Part shown: piece by piece, positions 8,243 to 18,219 of the stretch
Numbering within the stretch: the first letter of the stretch is position 1
Layout: each line of letters starts with the position of its first letter
Assembly: GCA_041660815.1 (NCBI GenBank)
Contig: JBAZVN010000001.1
Coordinates: 520,103-584,102, forward strand
DNA length: 64,000 nucleotides
Direction of reading: 5' to 3'
DNA from: PALSA-1006 sp041660815
Lineage (GTDB): Bacteria > Pseudomonadota > Gammaproteobacteria > Burkholderiales > Gallionellaceae
Position numbers and translations under genes: made by a program
Notes under the pieces: generated by a model
Seen by the model: only the letters and a program-made list of their open reading frames with translations
Databases searched by the model: none
Told to the model about the DNA's origin: nothing

Positions 8243-9871
8243 TCAAGTCTTGAATTTTGCGACAGCTCCCTGCAAGCGGTTCGCCAGCTGCTCCAGATGA
8301 TGCAGGGCGGTGGATGTTTCCTGTATGGCGCAAGCGTTTTCTTCGGCCATGCCGGCCATAGTTTCTATGCTTTGGGCGATTTCACGGCTGGCGATTTCCT
8401 GCTCCTTGGTCGCGCTTGCCATAGCCTGGACTTTTACAAGCGTGTTTAGCGAACCTTCGTTTATTCTGGACAGCGAGTCTGCGACCTTGTTGGTGAGTTC
8501 CACACCACGGGAAACCTGCTGCTGCGTGGCATCCATCATGTTTACCGTACTCGCGATTTCTCGCCTGAAATCTGCAATGATGGACGAGATATTGATCGTC
8601 GCGTTCGCGGTGCGCTCGGCCAGCTTCCGGACTTCATCGGCCACCACAGCAAAGCCTCTGCCCTGTTCGCCCGCACGCGCCGCTTCAATTGCCGCATTCA
8701 GCGCCAACAGATTGGTCTGCTCGGCTATATCCTTAATCACGGTTGATATCTGCTCTATCTCACCGGAACGTTTGTCCAAGGTTGAAACAAGCGTTGAGGA
8801 GCTATAAACCGATTCGGACACTATTGAAAGCCCGCTTGCCGCATCCGCGGATAACCTTTGCCCTTCCGATGATAATGCTTGCGCCGAATTGGCGATGCTT
8901 TCCGTTTCCGAAGCATTTTCAGCCACCCGATAGATGCTTGCTGTCATTTGCTCGACCGCCGCCGCTGTCGATGTCGCGGCCTCGCTTTGCAGCTTCGACG
9001 TTTTTACGACCATCGCTGCGGTGCGGGCAAGCTCTGCCGCATCCTTGGTGAGTTCATCCGCATAGCCATGCACCTGACGGACAATATTCTGAAAGTTTGC
9101 CGCAAGCGCATTAAAGGCGAGTGCGGCATGGCCGATCTCGTCTTTGCTCTCGACGACAATCCGCTTCGAAAGATCGCCGTCCCCCTGCATCGTGGTCATG
9201 GTGGCCTGAAGTTTTCTTGCGGGAAGGATGATGGCTTTGATGAACCAGCCGATGACAAAGAAAAGCAGCACTTGCAGAATAAATTGTCCGATCCCGAGAT
9301 AGACATCAATCTCGTGAACGGACGCATAGTCGTCCGTCATATCAAGCACGATGCTCGCCGCGCCACTCACGCTTCCTTCCTTATCCTGATGGCAGGAAAG
9401 GCAGTCTGTGCCGCGAAAATTAGAGCTGCTAACGAAAGGCACAACCGCCCGCAATGTATATTTTTCGTCCGCGGATTTAACGCTGGAAAAAACCGGTTTT
9501 GCGCCGGAAATCGCCGCCTTGTCCAGATCGTCTTTAATCTGCTCCTCGGGAAGCCCGGGCCCGTACTGTGCCTGCACTTGTTGCGACCGGATGATGCGTA
9601 GTTCCCTGATATTTTCGGAGGCCCCCATCTTCGCAACAAAAAGCTTACGCTTCTCCGGGTCTGCGATTTCCCCGTTGATCATCAGCATATTCAATCCGTT
9701 GATGATTCCGTCCGCAGTGCTCACCAGCCGGATCTGCGCATCGTGGACTATTCTCTGCTCGAAGCTGGCCATCGTCCAGCGCTGGGAGATGACGAGAACG
9801 ACAATCAGGAACCCCTGTATCATGATTTGCAACTTGGCACGGATACTCAACGAGTTCCAGATTTTTTTCAT
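8243..9871 (-). CDS. Methyl-accepting chemotaxis protein with a periplasmic haem-c motif
   Basis: A 542-residue chemoreceptor. One transmembrane helix lies at about residues 15-30, a periplasmic domain at 31-190, and a second helix at about 192-212. A HAMP domain follows, then a long cytoplasmic coiled coil with the conserved hairpin tip (EQTNLLALNAAIEAARAGEQ). The periplasmic domain contains CLSCH at Cys157-Cys160-His161, the covalent haem-c attachment motif. Haem-c sensor domains of this kind are known in Geobacter chemoreceptors and are thought to sense redox state or ligands. It lacks neighbouring che genes, so it must plug into a chemotaxis system elsewhere. The C-terminus has no CheR-tethering pentapeptide. 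Confidence 0.88.
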   Translation of the reverse strand: MKKIWNSLSIRAKLQIMIQGFLIVVLVISQRWTMASFEQRIVHDAQIRLVSTADGIINGLNMLMINGEIADPEKRKLFVAKMGASENIRELRIIRSQQVQAQYGPGLPEEQIKDDLDKAAISGAKPVFSSVKSADEKYTLRAVVPFVSSSNFRGTDCLSCHQDKEGSVSGAASIVLDMTDDYASVHEIDVYLGIGQFILQVLLFFVIGWFIKAIILPARKLQATMTTMQGDGDLSKRIVVESKDEIGHAALAFNALAANFQNIVRQVHGYADELTKDAAELARTAAMVVKTSKLQSEAATSTAAAVEQMTASIYRVAENASETESIANSAQALSSEGQRLSADAASGLSIVSESVYSSSTLVSTLDKRSGEIEQISTVIKDIAEQTNLLALNAAIEAARAGEQGRGFAVVADEVRKLAERTANATINISSIIADFRREIASTVNMMDATQQQVSRGVELTNKVADSLSRINEGSLNTLVKVQAMASATKEQEIASREIAQSIETMAGMAEENACAIQETSTALHHLEQLANRLQGAVAKFKT

Positions 9872-10102
9872 GTGTACTCCGCTATGTGGAAATTGGGCAG
9901 GCAGGCTTCATTCCGCTCGGCGGCGCAAACGCCGCCAGCCGGAAATATTTTCAAGACAGGAAACCTATTCGGGGGATGCTGTGTTGCAGCGCTTTGCTTG
10001 GGATTTTGAAGCTATAGAGGCCCCATTACTCTGCCAGAGTCAGGGGCTTTTCCATGAACATGACTACCGTTAACAAGGCTCCCCATTCGAGAATAATTTC
10101 AA

Positions 10103-10324
10103 TCAGTAAGATTGTGATGTCCATTGCGGATCTTTCCTGAAATTATTATGCAGGATCGCACAACGCGCATGCTTGGCGGCTCGGTTGCGTTCGATACGCA
10201 AACGCGTTAATTCATCTGAATGCTGTTCTCCGGGGTTCGCCATATTGCGCATTTCCGCCTGTATCCTGGTCAGAAAAATGGCTTTCTCTATTGAATGTAT
10301 GCGCGTATTTTGTTGATGCTCCAT
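10103..10324 (-). CDS. Small hypothetical protein
   Basis: A 73-residue basic, helical protein of unknown function. GGAGG lies 5 bases before the ATG at 10324. An in-frame ATG at 10336 overlaps that ribosome binding site and is rejected. The sequence is rich in Arg and His (RLRIERNRAAKHARCA) with no membrane segment. It lies upstream of the chemoreceptor on the same strand with a gap of about 230 bases, so co-transcription is uncertain. Confidence 0.55.
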   Translation of the reverse strand: MEHQQNTRIHSIEKAIFLTRIQAEMRNMANPGEQHSDELTRLRIERNRAAKHARCAILHNNFRKDPQWTSQSY

Positions 10325-10640
10325 GATGACCTCCATATTAATTTCAATTCGAGGAAATGCTCCACCCGACAGGACTGATTAATCCGGCAAAATAACCGGA
10401 TTAATGATTATTGCCGTCTCCGTATAGTTGGATCATGGAAGCAGGTTAATAGCGCTGTGTTACTGCAAAATTACAGGGAGTTTAAGAATTGATGAAATAT
10501 ACGAACCGAGTGGGCGAAATGGCGCACTTCCAGCCCGGAGGCAGGGCGGGAGTTATCTATAACCTATTGTTATATAAGCGCTTTCACATTTACCCATGCA
10601 CCACTGGAATTGCGGCAGTGGGCATAGGTGCAGATAGAGG
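10325..10640. other. Intergenic region with hairpins
   Basis: About 316 bases holding the promoter of the small gene at 10103 and the 3' end of the methyltransferase gene. It contains the inverted repeat at 10378-10405 and a weaker one near 10603-10624 (CCACTG and CAGTGG around a 9-base loop), which could end methyltransferase transcription. No gene is seen. Confidence 0.5.
10378..10405. promoter_or_regulatory. Perfect inverted repeat, possible operator
   Basis: ATTAATCCGG at 10378-10387 and CCGGATTAAT at 10396-10405 are exact reverse complements across an 8-base AT-rich spacer. It lies about 54 bases upstream of the small gene at 10103-10324. The symmetry and the lack of a T-run favour a protein binding site over a terminator. 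Confidence 0.4.
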
Positions 10641-11297
10641 TTAAAGCAAGGTCAGCAAGAAGATGTTCTCTTGCATGCGGCTCACGCCGCGCTGTTTGAA
10701 GCGCGGGTTCTGTGCCAGCACATCTTCCTGCGCCAGTAATTTCACCTCGGCATATTTGCCGTAAAGCACCTCGACATCGTTCACCGACACTGCGAACGGC
10801 GGCCCCTGCATCTCCGCCTGCGGATAATCGAAAGTAACCAACAGGATATGCGTACCGCGCGGCAGGATGCTCGCCAGATGGCTGGCATAACGCTCGCGCA
10901 TGTCCGGCGGCAAGGCCACCAGCGAAGCGCGGTCATACACCGCACTCACTTGCGCCATGTCCGCTTTACTCAGATCGAAGAAATCACCGCACGCAAGGCA
11001 GATACCCCCCGCGTGGTAATTGTCGAATCCCCCGCCGCTCACGCGCTCAGGTGACATACCTTGTTCGCGGAAGAAATCCTGCACAGCGATAACACTCAGC
11101 TCCACCCCCAGCACGAAATTGCCCTGCTCGCGCAGCCACACCATATCCAGACTTTTGCCACACAGCGGCACGAACACCTCGCCAGCGCGTGTAGCCATCA
11201 CCTCGGGCCAGAAGCGACGCAAATAAGGATTGATCTCGTCCTGATGGAAACCGATTTCCGCACGTTCCCAACGTTCCAGCCAAAATTCTTTTTTCAT
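10641..11297 (-). CDS. tpm: Thiopurine S-methyltransferase family protein
   Basis: A 218-residue SAM-dependent methyltransferase. The N-terminus (FWLERWERAEIGFHQDEINP) and the SAM-binding segment FVPLCGKSLDMVWL are diagnostic of the bacterial TPMT family, followed by VLGVELS and the acidic-loop region VYDRASLVALPPDMRE. Bacterial members methylate thiopurines and, in some species, selenium or tellurium compounds; the natural substrate is uncertain. Length matches the family (about 215-220). It is monocistronic and cytoplasmic. Confidence 0.9.
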   Translation of the reverse strand: MKKEFWLERWERAEIGFHQDEINPYLRRFWPEVMATRAGEVFVPLCGKSLDMVWLREQGNFVLGVELSVIAVQDFFREQGMSPERVSGGGFDNYHAGGICLACGDFFDLSKADMAQVSAVYDRASLVALPPDMRERYASHLASILPRGTHILLVTFDYPQAEMQGPPFAVSVNDVEVLYGKYAEVKLLAQEDVLAQNPRFKQRGVSRMQENIFLLTLL

Positions 11298-11774
11298 CTT
11301 TATGTCCTCTCAGAAATTTTAATCCGGCGCCATCACCGTAGGAACGGTTTTGATGAAACTACTAGCCATCTCACTAAGACAGCAAGCTGCCAAGTGATTG
11401 GTTACAGCCGCGAAAGCATAGCGTAATACACCACAGATACCAGGGGCAACTTCGAAATATTTTTCAACCCACTCGAACCCAAATACTTCATGAACTGGCG
11501 ATCCCACAGCATTTTACGCTCCCGTCCGGGTGGCTTTGCTTCATCGCACGCCATGTTCCAATTGCTCTTATTGGCTTCAGGGTGCTAATCGATGGTTTCA
11601 AAACCGCCCAGTCTTGCGCACAATTGTATCTGCCTTTACACTACCCATGCTGCCAATCAGGGTATTTTACAAGCGCATGGATGATACCGGAGCACTTGCA
11701 GCCGTTCAGGCTGTTAGCAAATACAACGACGGTGGATCTGGGACTAAGAGCCGACAAAAGAGAAGATGATCGCC
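11298..11774. other. Intergenic region, no supported gene
   Basis: About 470 bases between the divergent methyltransferase and TonB receptor genes. Short open frames exist on both strands (11319-11507 minus, 11530-11769 plus), but none has a ribosome binding site or a recognisable product. The region might include a decayed gene fragment, which I cannot identify. The receptor promoter should lie here. Confidence 0.45.
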
Positions 11775-13823
11775 ATGAAAAACTCACCTTGCCACCCCAT
11801 TTTTTTAGCTGTTTTGGCCCTGACCTGCAGCCCTGCGCTGGCGGAACAATCCATCGACGAAGATTGGGCGCTGGTCTATGGCGATCAAACCACGATCAGC
11901 CTCGCCACCGGCAGCAGCCAACCCATCGCCCGCGCACCGGCGGTCACCAGCGTGATCACCGCGCAGGACATCGCGGCGATGGGCGCGACTGATCTGGATC
12001 AGGCGCTGGCCAGTGTACCCGGCCTGCATGTCTCTATGTCCAATGTCATATTGAAACCAATCTACGGCTTTCGCGGCATCCACACACTCAATAACACACA
12101 GGTTCTGATGCTGGTCAACGGCATCCCGATCACCAACGTGTTCTGGGGCGACCGAAGCCAGATTTGGGGCGGCATGCCGCTGGAAAACGTCGCGCGCATC
12201 GAGGTCATCCGTGGCCCCGGTTCGGCGTTGTACGGCGCAGATGCCTTTGCCGGGGTGATCAACGTCATCACCAAGACTGCGGCAGACATCAAAGGGACTG
12301 AGGTCGGCGCGCGCGCCGGATCGTTCAACACCAAGGATGCGTGGATACAGCATGGCGGGAAACTGGGCGCACTGGACGCAGCATTCTATCTCCGTATCGG
12401 CGACACCGACGGATCTCGGGGTATTGTCCAACAGGATGCGGCATATTTTGCCCCGGCCTTCTCGCTTGCACCCGGACCGCTCAATACCATAAACAGATCT
12501 GTCGACGCGCGCACCGATCTGTCGCTCGATGCCTGGCGCTTTCGCGCGGCCTATCAGCAACGCGAAGCCGGTATGGGAGGAGGACTGGCTGGTGCCCTCG
12601 ATCCGAACGGGCGCGGCTACTCTTCCAGAATCTATCTGGATTTAACCTATGAGCAACTCAATTTGAACCCGAACTGGGATGTGTCTGCGATCCTCGGTTT
12701 CTATGACAATCAGGAAAAACCCGGCAACCAGTTCTACACGCTATTCCCCGCCGGAGCACTGCCGGGCTTTCCCGCCGGCATGCTCGGCGGTCCAGGGCAT
12801 TCCGAACGTCACAGCCACGGCAGCGTTTCTGCTGTCTATTCCGGTTTCGAGCAACATCGCTTGCGTGTTGGCGGGGGATTCAGGGTCGAGGACATGTATA
12901 AAGTTACCGAACTTAAGAACTTCGATGCGACGTTCGCCCCATTGCCCGGTGGCCTGACGGACGCCACCGGCAATCCGGCGCTAGCCTACCTGCTGCCGCA
13001 CAAACGCAATCTGGCCTACGCATTTTCCCAGGACGAATGGAACTTCGCCCGCGACTGGACACTGACTGCCGGTGTGCGCCACGACCGGTATTCGGATTTC
13101 GGCGGCACCACCAATCCCCGTCTGGCGCTGGTTTGGGACGCGTCTTACAACGTTATCGTCAAGGCGATGCACGGTACGGCCTTCCGCGCACCGTCGTTCT
13201 CCGAGCAATACGCCATCAACAATCCGGTGGCCGTCGGCAGCCCCAATGTCAAACCGGAGACCATCACCACCGACGAACTGGCGTTCTCCTGGCAGGCGAC
13301 CGGCAAGTTGCAAACCAAGCTGAATTTTTTTAGCTATCGCATGCGCAACATCATTCAGGCAGTCGGTACAACCTACCGGAATGCCGGCAACCAAACCGGA
13401 CGCGGCCTGGAACTGGAAACGTCTTGGGAGGCGACTCAGAACCTGCGGCTGAACGGCAACTATTCCGTGCAGCACTCCACCGACGATGCCTCCGGAAAAG
13501 ATGCGGGAATGGCGCCGCACCGACGCCTGTTCGCCCGTGCCGACTGGCAAGTCGCTCCCTTCTGGCAACTGGGTACCACGCTCAATCATGTGGCCGACCG
13601 GATGCGCCAGCCCGGCGATGCCCGCGCGCAAATCCCCGACTACACCACGCTGGATATGAACTTGCGGCGCGAGAATCTGCCCGGCGGCTGGGATGCGCGT
13701 GTAACCGTGACCAACCTGTTCGACCACAAGGCGTGGGAACCGACTTTCCAATCGGCTGGAACGCCGTCCGACCTGCCCTTGCCGGGACGGGCACTCTACC
13801 TCCAGCTGCAACTCAATATGTAA
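11775..13823 (+). CDS. TonB-dependent outer membrane receptor
   Basis: A protein of about 682 residues with a signal peptide ending at ALAEQS. Next come a TonB-box-like stretch (TTISLATG), a plug domain at about 60-180 (VTSVITAQDIAAMGATDLDQ, EVIRGPGSALYGADAFAGVI) and a 22-strand-type beta barrel ending in ALYLQLQLNM. Such receptors import siderophores, haem, cobalamin or metals using TonB energy. The ligand cannot be read from sequence and no transport or biosynthesis genes sit beside it. An alternative ATG at 11766 adds three residues. The last residue is Met rather than the usual aromatic one. No Fur box was recognised upstream. Confidence 0.9.
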   Translation: MKNSPCHPIFLAVLALTCSPALAEQSIDEDWALVYGDQTTISLATGSSQPIARAPAVTSVITAQDIAAMGATDLDQALASVPGLHVSMSNVILKPIYGFRGIHTLNNTQVLMLVNGIPITNVFWGDRSQIWGGMPLENVARIEVIRGPGSALYGADAFAGVINVITKTAADIKGTEVGARAGSFNTKDAWIQHGGKLGALDAAFYLRIGDTDGSRGIVQQDAAYFAPAFSLAPGPLNTINRSVDARTDLSLDAWRFRAAYQQREAGMGGGLAGALDPNGRGYSSRIYLDLTYEQLNLNPNWDVSAILGFYDNQEKPGNQFYTLFPAGALPGFPAGMLGGPGHSERHSHGSVSAVYSGFEQHRLRVGGGFRVEDMYKVTELKNFDATFAPLPGGLTDATGNPALAYLLPHKRNLAYAFSQDEWNFARDWTLTAGVRHDRYSDFGGTTNPRLALVWDASYNVIVKAMHGTAFRAPSFSEQYAINNPVAVGSPNVKPETITTDELAFSWQATGKLQTKLNFFSYRMRNIIQAVGTTYRNAGNQTGRGLELETSWEATQNLRLNGNYSVQHSTDDASGKDAGMAPHRRLFARADWQVAPFWQLGTTLNHVADRMRQPGDARAQIPDYTTLDMNLRRENLPGGWDARVTVTNLFDHKAWEPTFQSAGTPSDLPLPGRALYLQLQLNM

Positions 13824-13954
13824 CGCGAACCATCCCTGTGAGTAGAGGAGGATATTTGCAATACGAAAGACCGACTTTTAGCGTGATGCTACGGAAAGCT
13901 TGGCAAATGCTAATTTTATTCCAATGCCGGTCTAATGCCTTACATGAATCCATG

Positions 13955-15478
13955 CTATTCACGTCCAAGCAGATCAACTGTCTGATTATAAATATGAAAG
14001 CGGTTCCTTCCTGACTGTTTGGCCGTATACATAGCCTGATCTGCATGGCGCATAAGAGTATCCGGATCTTCATCGTCCACCGGAAAAATGCCAACCCCAA
14101 TACTTGCAGTTACCAAACAGGGCGTGTTATTGACGATACATGGGAAGGCTATAGCCGCCAGCAATCGATTAAGCGTTGCCGTACACTCTTCTCCTCGCGC
14201 CAACCCCAAAAGAAGCACTACAAATTCGTCCCCGCCCAAACGGGCAACGGTATCACCTCCGCGAATAGAACTTTCTATGCGATGAGCCACTTCAATTAAA
14301 ATCTCGTCACCGGCTTCATGTCCCATCGTGTCATTGATTGGCTTGAATCCGTCCAGATCAAGATAGCACACAGCCATCATGTTTTTTTCCCGCGAAGTCT
14401 GCGCGATAGCCTGCTTCATCCGATCTGCCAACAAAACACGATTAGGAATTCCCGTCAACGCATCAAAATGTGCGATACGACTCAATGCAGCCTCATGCTC
14501 TTTAATTTGAGTAATATCCGAAAAAACGGCCACATAGCGCAATACATTATTTTTGTCGTTACAGATTGCCGTTATGGAAAGTAACTCAGCATAAACCTCA
14601 CCGGACTTGCGCCGATTCCATATTTCCCCGTGCCAGAGCTTTTCCCGCTTCAAAGACTCCCACATTTTTGAATAGAAAGCCTTACTTTGACGCCCAGAAC
14701 TTAATATTCTGGGGGATTTACCAAGTATCTCATCGCTTCTGTAGCCTGTTATGCGTGTAAAAGAAGGGTTAACGTTCACAATGATATTGTTAGCATCGGT
14801 AATCAAAATTGCTTCCTGGCTATTCTCAAATACGCTGGCAGTAATGAGTAGATTTTCCTCTGCCCGCTTGCGTTCGCTAATATCCATGAACGTGACGACT
14901 GCTCCACCTTCACCATTTAACATTACCGAACGCGACCAATAATCAACAGGAAAAAAAGTGCCGTCCTTGCGCCAAAATATTTCTTCATCAATATGAACAT
15001 CTTCCCGAGTTTTTAAGCAAGAATACAGAGGGCACTCTTCAGCCGGATAATGAGAACCGTCCGAATGCGTGTGATGAATCAGTTTATGAATATTTTTTCC
15101 AATTAACTCAGATTCATCCTGGAATCCCAACATATCAAGCCCGGCTGAATTGATGAAAGTGCAGTTGCCCTTGCTATCTACGCCGTAAATTCCCTCAGCA
15201 ACCGAATTTAACAACATCTCGTTATAAGCCTGCGCGCGCATTAGAGATATTTGTTGACTCCTCATTGGTCGGAGAACAGCAAAATGAAGGACGGGAGCAA
15301 CAATGGCGGCGAGAACGATGGGGTCCAAGAACTCCCAAAATACAGAGCTTCCACTCAAGGAGGGATTGAATAACCGAATAAACAGCATGATCAAAAATTC
15401 GCCACCCAATACAACAATTGCCACTTTAATTACAGCATTAAGTGGTGTATTTCTTAGCCGAGAGAAGTTAAAGGTCAT
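13955..15478 (-). CDS. Membrane-anchored PAS-PAS-GGDEF diguanylate cyclase
   Basis: A 507-residue protein. Two hydrophobic segments near residues 15-65 anchor it. Two PAS domains follow (about 85-205 and 210-325), each closed by a PAC-like stretch (FMDISERKRAEE and FSDITQIKEHEA). The GGDEF domain occupies about 330-500. The signature is LGGDEF with an upstream RGGD matching the RxxD inhibitory site, so it should be an active, product-inhibited c-di-GMP synthase. It probably senses small molecules or redox state. The next upstream gene on this strand, an HD-GYP protein, lies about 135 bases away; the two could form a synthesis/degradation pair. Confidence 0.9.
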   Translation of the reverse strand: MTFNFSRLRNTPLNAVIKVAIVVLGGEFLIMLFIRLFNPSLSGSSVFWEFLDPIVLAAIVAPVLHFAVLRPMRSQQISLMRAQAYNEMLLNSVAEGIYGVDSKGNCTFINSAGLDMLGFQDESELIGKNIHKLIHHTHSDGSHYPAEECPLYSCLKTREDVHIDEEIFWRKDGTFFPVDYWSRSVMLNGEGGAVVTFMDISERKRAEENLLITASVFENSQEAILITDANNIIVNVNPSFTRITGYRSDEILGKSPRILSSGRQSKAFYSKMWESLKREKLWHGEIWNRRKSGEVYAELLSITAICNDKNNVLRYVAVFSDITQIKEHEAALSRIAHFDALTGIPNRVLLADRMKQAIAQTSREKNMMAVCYLDLDGFKPINDTMGHEAGDEILIEVAHRIESSIRGGDTVARLGGDEFVVLLLGLARGEECTATLNRLLAAIAFPCIVNNTPCLVTASIGVGIFPVDDEDPDTLMRHADQAMYTAKQSGRNRFHIYNQTVDLLGRE

Positions 15479-15613
15479 TTTATTGCTCGATATATCATGA
15501 TCATAAAAAAGCAGTTACATAGTCAGTATGCTGAGCGGTATTGGCCAGCAGAAATTTTCTCAACTATAGTCGGCAAAGAGTTTGTCCAAAAACATCCTCC
15601 ATTCAAATTTGCT

Positions 15614-16855
15614 TCAGCAAAGCCTCAAATGAATTCCCATTGCGGCTTTCCAGCAGTCCTCCAGATTTTGATTGACATGCATCACTATGTTTTTGTCTAA
15701 TTTCCCATCACCAACCATCTCATTGAGTATATTCAGGATCACATCGGGACTTAGCGGGCCACGATACGGGCGCTCCTGCGCTAATGCTTGAAAAACATCT
15801 GCTACAGCGATAATGCGCGCCTCCAGCGAAACACTTCCTTCACCCAGGTGATAGGGGTACCCTGTGCCGTCAACCCGTTCATGATGCTGCGCGGCCCATT
15901 CGGCTATTTTTTCCAGCCCGTGGATATTTTTTATAATGGCGTAAGTATCAAAACTGTGTCGTTGAATATGCGCGTTCTCTTCATCGGTTAGCTTGCCGGG
16001 CTTATCCAATAAACCGTCCGGTTGTCTGAGTTTACCGAGGTCATGGAGCAAGCCAGCCAGCTCCAACATATCGCAGCTCGCTTCGGAAAGATTAAACAAA
16101 TTGCCCAAATATCTGGATAGTCTCGCCACCCCATCAGAATGCGATTTTGTGAACGGACTTTTGGCATCAACAATATGGGAAAAAATAGAGACAATGCTGC
16201 GCAGCTCTTGAAAATCCATGGCCTGAGTTTGTGTCTCTGACAGCCAATGCGACACATAACCGTTAACGTGTTCATTTTCCAGGGAAAGCCAGAATGCTTC
16301 CGATTTCGACACGCTCATAAAAACATCAACCAACTCGGGACAGAACCAATCGTCGCTCCTATCAAGAATTTTTTGGCGAATGGCGTCTTTACCCAACAGC
16401 AAATTGGATTGATCCACCATGAAACCCAACGATAAAACATCGACCCGATCCACCAGATAAATACAATTGGCGCTGAGCTTCACCGCAAGTGGAAGATCCA
16501 TATCTTTAAGTAACGACCAATGGGTGTGGTGGTAACGCACAATAGGCGCGAGGTGCGACGTCAGCATGCAGGTTTCCAGCAGGTTGGCACCGATCATGCA
16601 GTGATCATTCTCATTTTCCCACGCAAGCTGCGCCAAGCGTTCATGCACAACGGTTTTTGAAACGCCGCAATCATGAAGCATCGCTGCTTGAAAAAGATCA
16701 TCCATGCGCTTGCCGGCCCAGCCCAATCTCTTGCCACACTCTACCGACATATAGGCAACATGCTTTCCGTGATGAATATGTGTCACACCCACCAGATCAA
16801 GAGCGTCTGACAGGGAGTAAATTGCCTCATGCAAATTGATATTAAATTTCGACAA
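15614..16855 (-). CDS. Tandem HD / HD-GYP c-di-GMP phosphodiesterase
   Basis: A 413-residue protein with an N-terminal HD-like half (LHDCGVS near residue 60) and a C-terminal HD-GYP domain (LLHDLGKLRQPDGLLDKPG, then HHERVDGTGYP and EARIIAVADVFQAL). HD-GYP enzymes use an iron-type metal centre to hydrolyse c-di-GMP to pGpG or GMP. All metal and GYP residues appear present in the second half. The N-terminal half keeps an HD pair but no GYP and may be regulatory. The start is a TTG with GAAAG upstream. It lies in a run of c-di-GMP genes on the minus strand. Confidence 0.85.
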   Translation of the reverse strand: MSKFNINLHEAIYSLSDALDLVGVTHIHHGKHVAYMSVECGKRLGWAGKRMDDLFQAAMLHDCGVSKTVVHERLAQLAWENENDHCMIGANLLETCMLTSHLAPIVRYHHTHWSLLKDMDLPLAVKLSANCIYLVDRVDVLSLGFMVDQSNLLLGKDAIRQKILDRSDDWFCPELVDVFMSVSKSEAFWLSLENEHVNGYVSHWLSETQTQAMDFQELRSIVSIFSHIVDAKSPFTKSHSDGVARLSRYLGNLFNLSEASCDMLELAGLLHDLGKLRQPDGLLDKPGKLTDEENAHIQRHSFDTYAIIKNIHGLEKIAEWAAQHHERVDGTGYPYHLGEGSVSLEARIIAVADVFQALAQERPYRGPLSPDVILNILNEMVGDGKLDKNIVMHVNQNLEDCWKAAMGIHLRLC

Positions 16856-16924
16856 TGCTTATATCTTTCATGGAATACATTCATCACGAATGTTGCTCTT
16901 ATGTGCTGTACGGCACAGATCATC

Positions 16925-18112
16925 TCAGTCCGCAAAACCAGACTGGATCTTTAGTAATTCTCCCCGCGAGCCCAACAGGGCGGCGACACATTCCGGATCA
17001 AGCTTGAAGTGGCTCATTCTCTCAAGCTCTGCAAATGCCCGCTCATTGACCCAAGCTGCCTTATAAGAGCGCGCGGAGGTAAGCGCATCAAACACGTCTG
17101 CAGCGGCAACAATGCGTGCCTCGAGTGGAATATTTTTACCGGCCAAGCCCTCCGGATAACCGTTGCCATCGATGCTTTCGTGGTGGTAGGCGACGATATT
17201 GCGAATCATGTCGATATCTTTAGGGCACTGGATATTGAAGTTAAGCAGCATCGTATCGATGATCTCGCGCCCCCTCGTGGTATGCGTTTTCATCTCGGTG
17301 AACTCATCAGCGGTCAATGAGCCTGGCTTAAGGAGAACCCTGTCGGGGATGGTGATTTTGCCGACATCATGCAAGGGCGCGTGCCGGTGAATTCTGTCTA
17401 CAAACTCATCATCAATCGAGTGCGCGGCGCCCAACCTTAAAGCAATCAAGCGCGAGTAGCGAGCCATACGCTCCAGATGCATGCCGGTTTCCGGGTCGCG
17501 GTGATGGGTAAACTGAGCGGCGGTCTTCATGGCGCCATAAAGTGTGGCAATCTGGTTCAATTCCGCAGCCAACAAAATCGTCAACAAGTGGGCGATCATG
17601 TCCAGATAAGTCAGGTTCGAATCATCGAACGCATCGCGTTTATATGAGTTGAAAAAGAGCATGCCAATGAACTGTCCCCCGTTAAACAACGGAATGGTAT
17701 AGCTTGAAAGAAAACCTTTGCCGATGATTCGCTTCGAGTGGATTGATTTGCTATTGGCCAATACCCTCATGTCATTGATGATGCGCGTCTCACGACTTTT
17801 GACCAGCTTAAGCAGAGAGGGAACTTCGCTTAGTTTTACCTCATAAAGTGTGAGAGGACTATCACCTTTCCAGCTCCCGACATAGGTGCGCAGAGTATCG
17901 ATACTCTGGTCATATTTAGCGAGGGCAATGCGATCAATGTATGGGAGATTCTGGCAAACGATTTTGTGGATATAGAATATTTTCTCCGATAAAGTACGGT
18001 GACAGTCCAGTTCGCCAAGTTGTAGTTGATGTTCAAGATTCTGCATTTTTGGACTCATTGAGCTGTCTTCAGCGTTCATCGAAGTGAACTCGTGTGGCGA
18101 TATTGATAACAT
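16925..18112 (-). CDS. GAF-like HD-GYP phosphodiesterase
   Basis: A 395-residue protein. The N-terminal 200 residues look like a GAF sensor (TIPLFNGGQFIGMLFFNSYK), and the C-terminal domain is a complete HD-GYP: HAPLHDVGKITIPDRVLLKPG, HHESIDGNGYPEGL, EARIVAAADVFDALTSAR. It is expected to degrade c-di-GMP in the cytoplasm in response to a ligand bound by the GAF-like part. GAGGAG sits 4 bases before the ATG at 18112. It is 69 bases upstream of the tandem HD gene on the same strand, suggesting a two-gene operon. Confidence 0.88.
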   Translation of the reverse strand: MLSISPHEFTSMNAEDSSMSPKMQNLEHQLQLGELDCHRTLSEKIFYIHKIVCQNLPYIDRIALAKYDQSIDTLRTYVGSWKGDSPLTLYEVKLSEVPSLLKLVKSRETRIINDMRVLANSKSIHSKRIIGKGFLSSYTIPLFNGGQFIGMLFFNSYKRDAFDDSNLTYLDMIAHLLTILLAAELNQIATLYGAMKTAAQFTHHRDPETGMHLERMARYSRLIALRLGAAHSIDDEFVDRIHRHAPLHDVGKITIPDRVLLKPGSLTADEFTEMKTHTTRGREIIDTMLLNFNIQCPKDIDMIRNIVAYHHESIDGNGYPEGLAGKNIPLEARIVAAADVFDALTSARSYKAAWVNERAFAELERMSHFKLDPECVAALLGSRGELLKIQSGFAD

Positions 18113-18219
18113 GCGCTCCTCATTTTCACTCCCTCTTTCGGGGATTTAGACTGCTTTGCTTTGGGTGACGCACTCAGTCTGCTGCCAAACAACTGGAGTC
18201 CTCGAAAATCGGCTTTATT

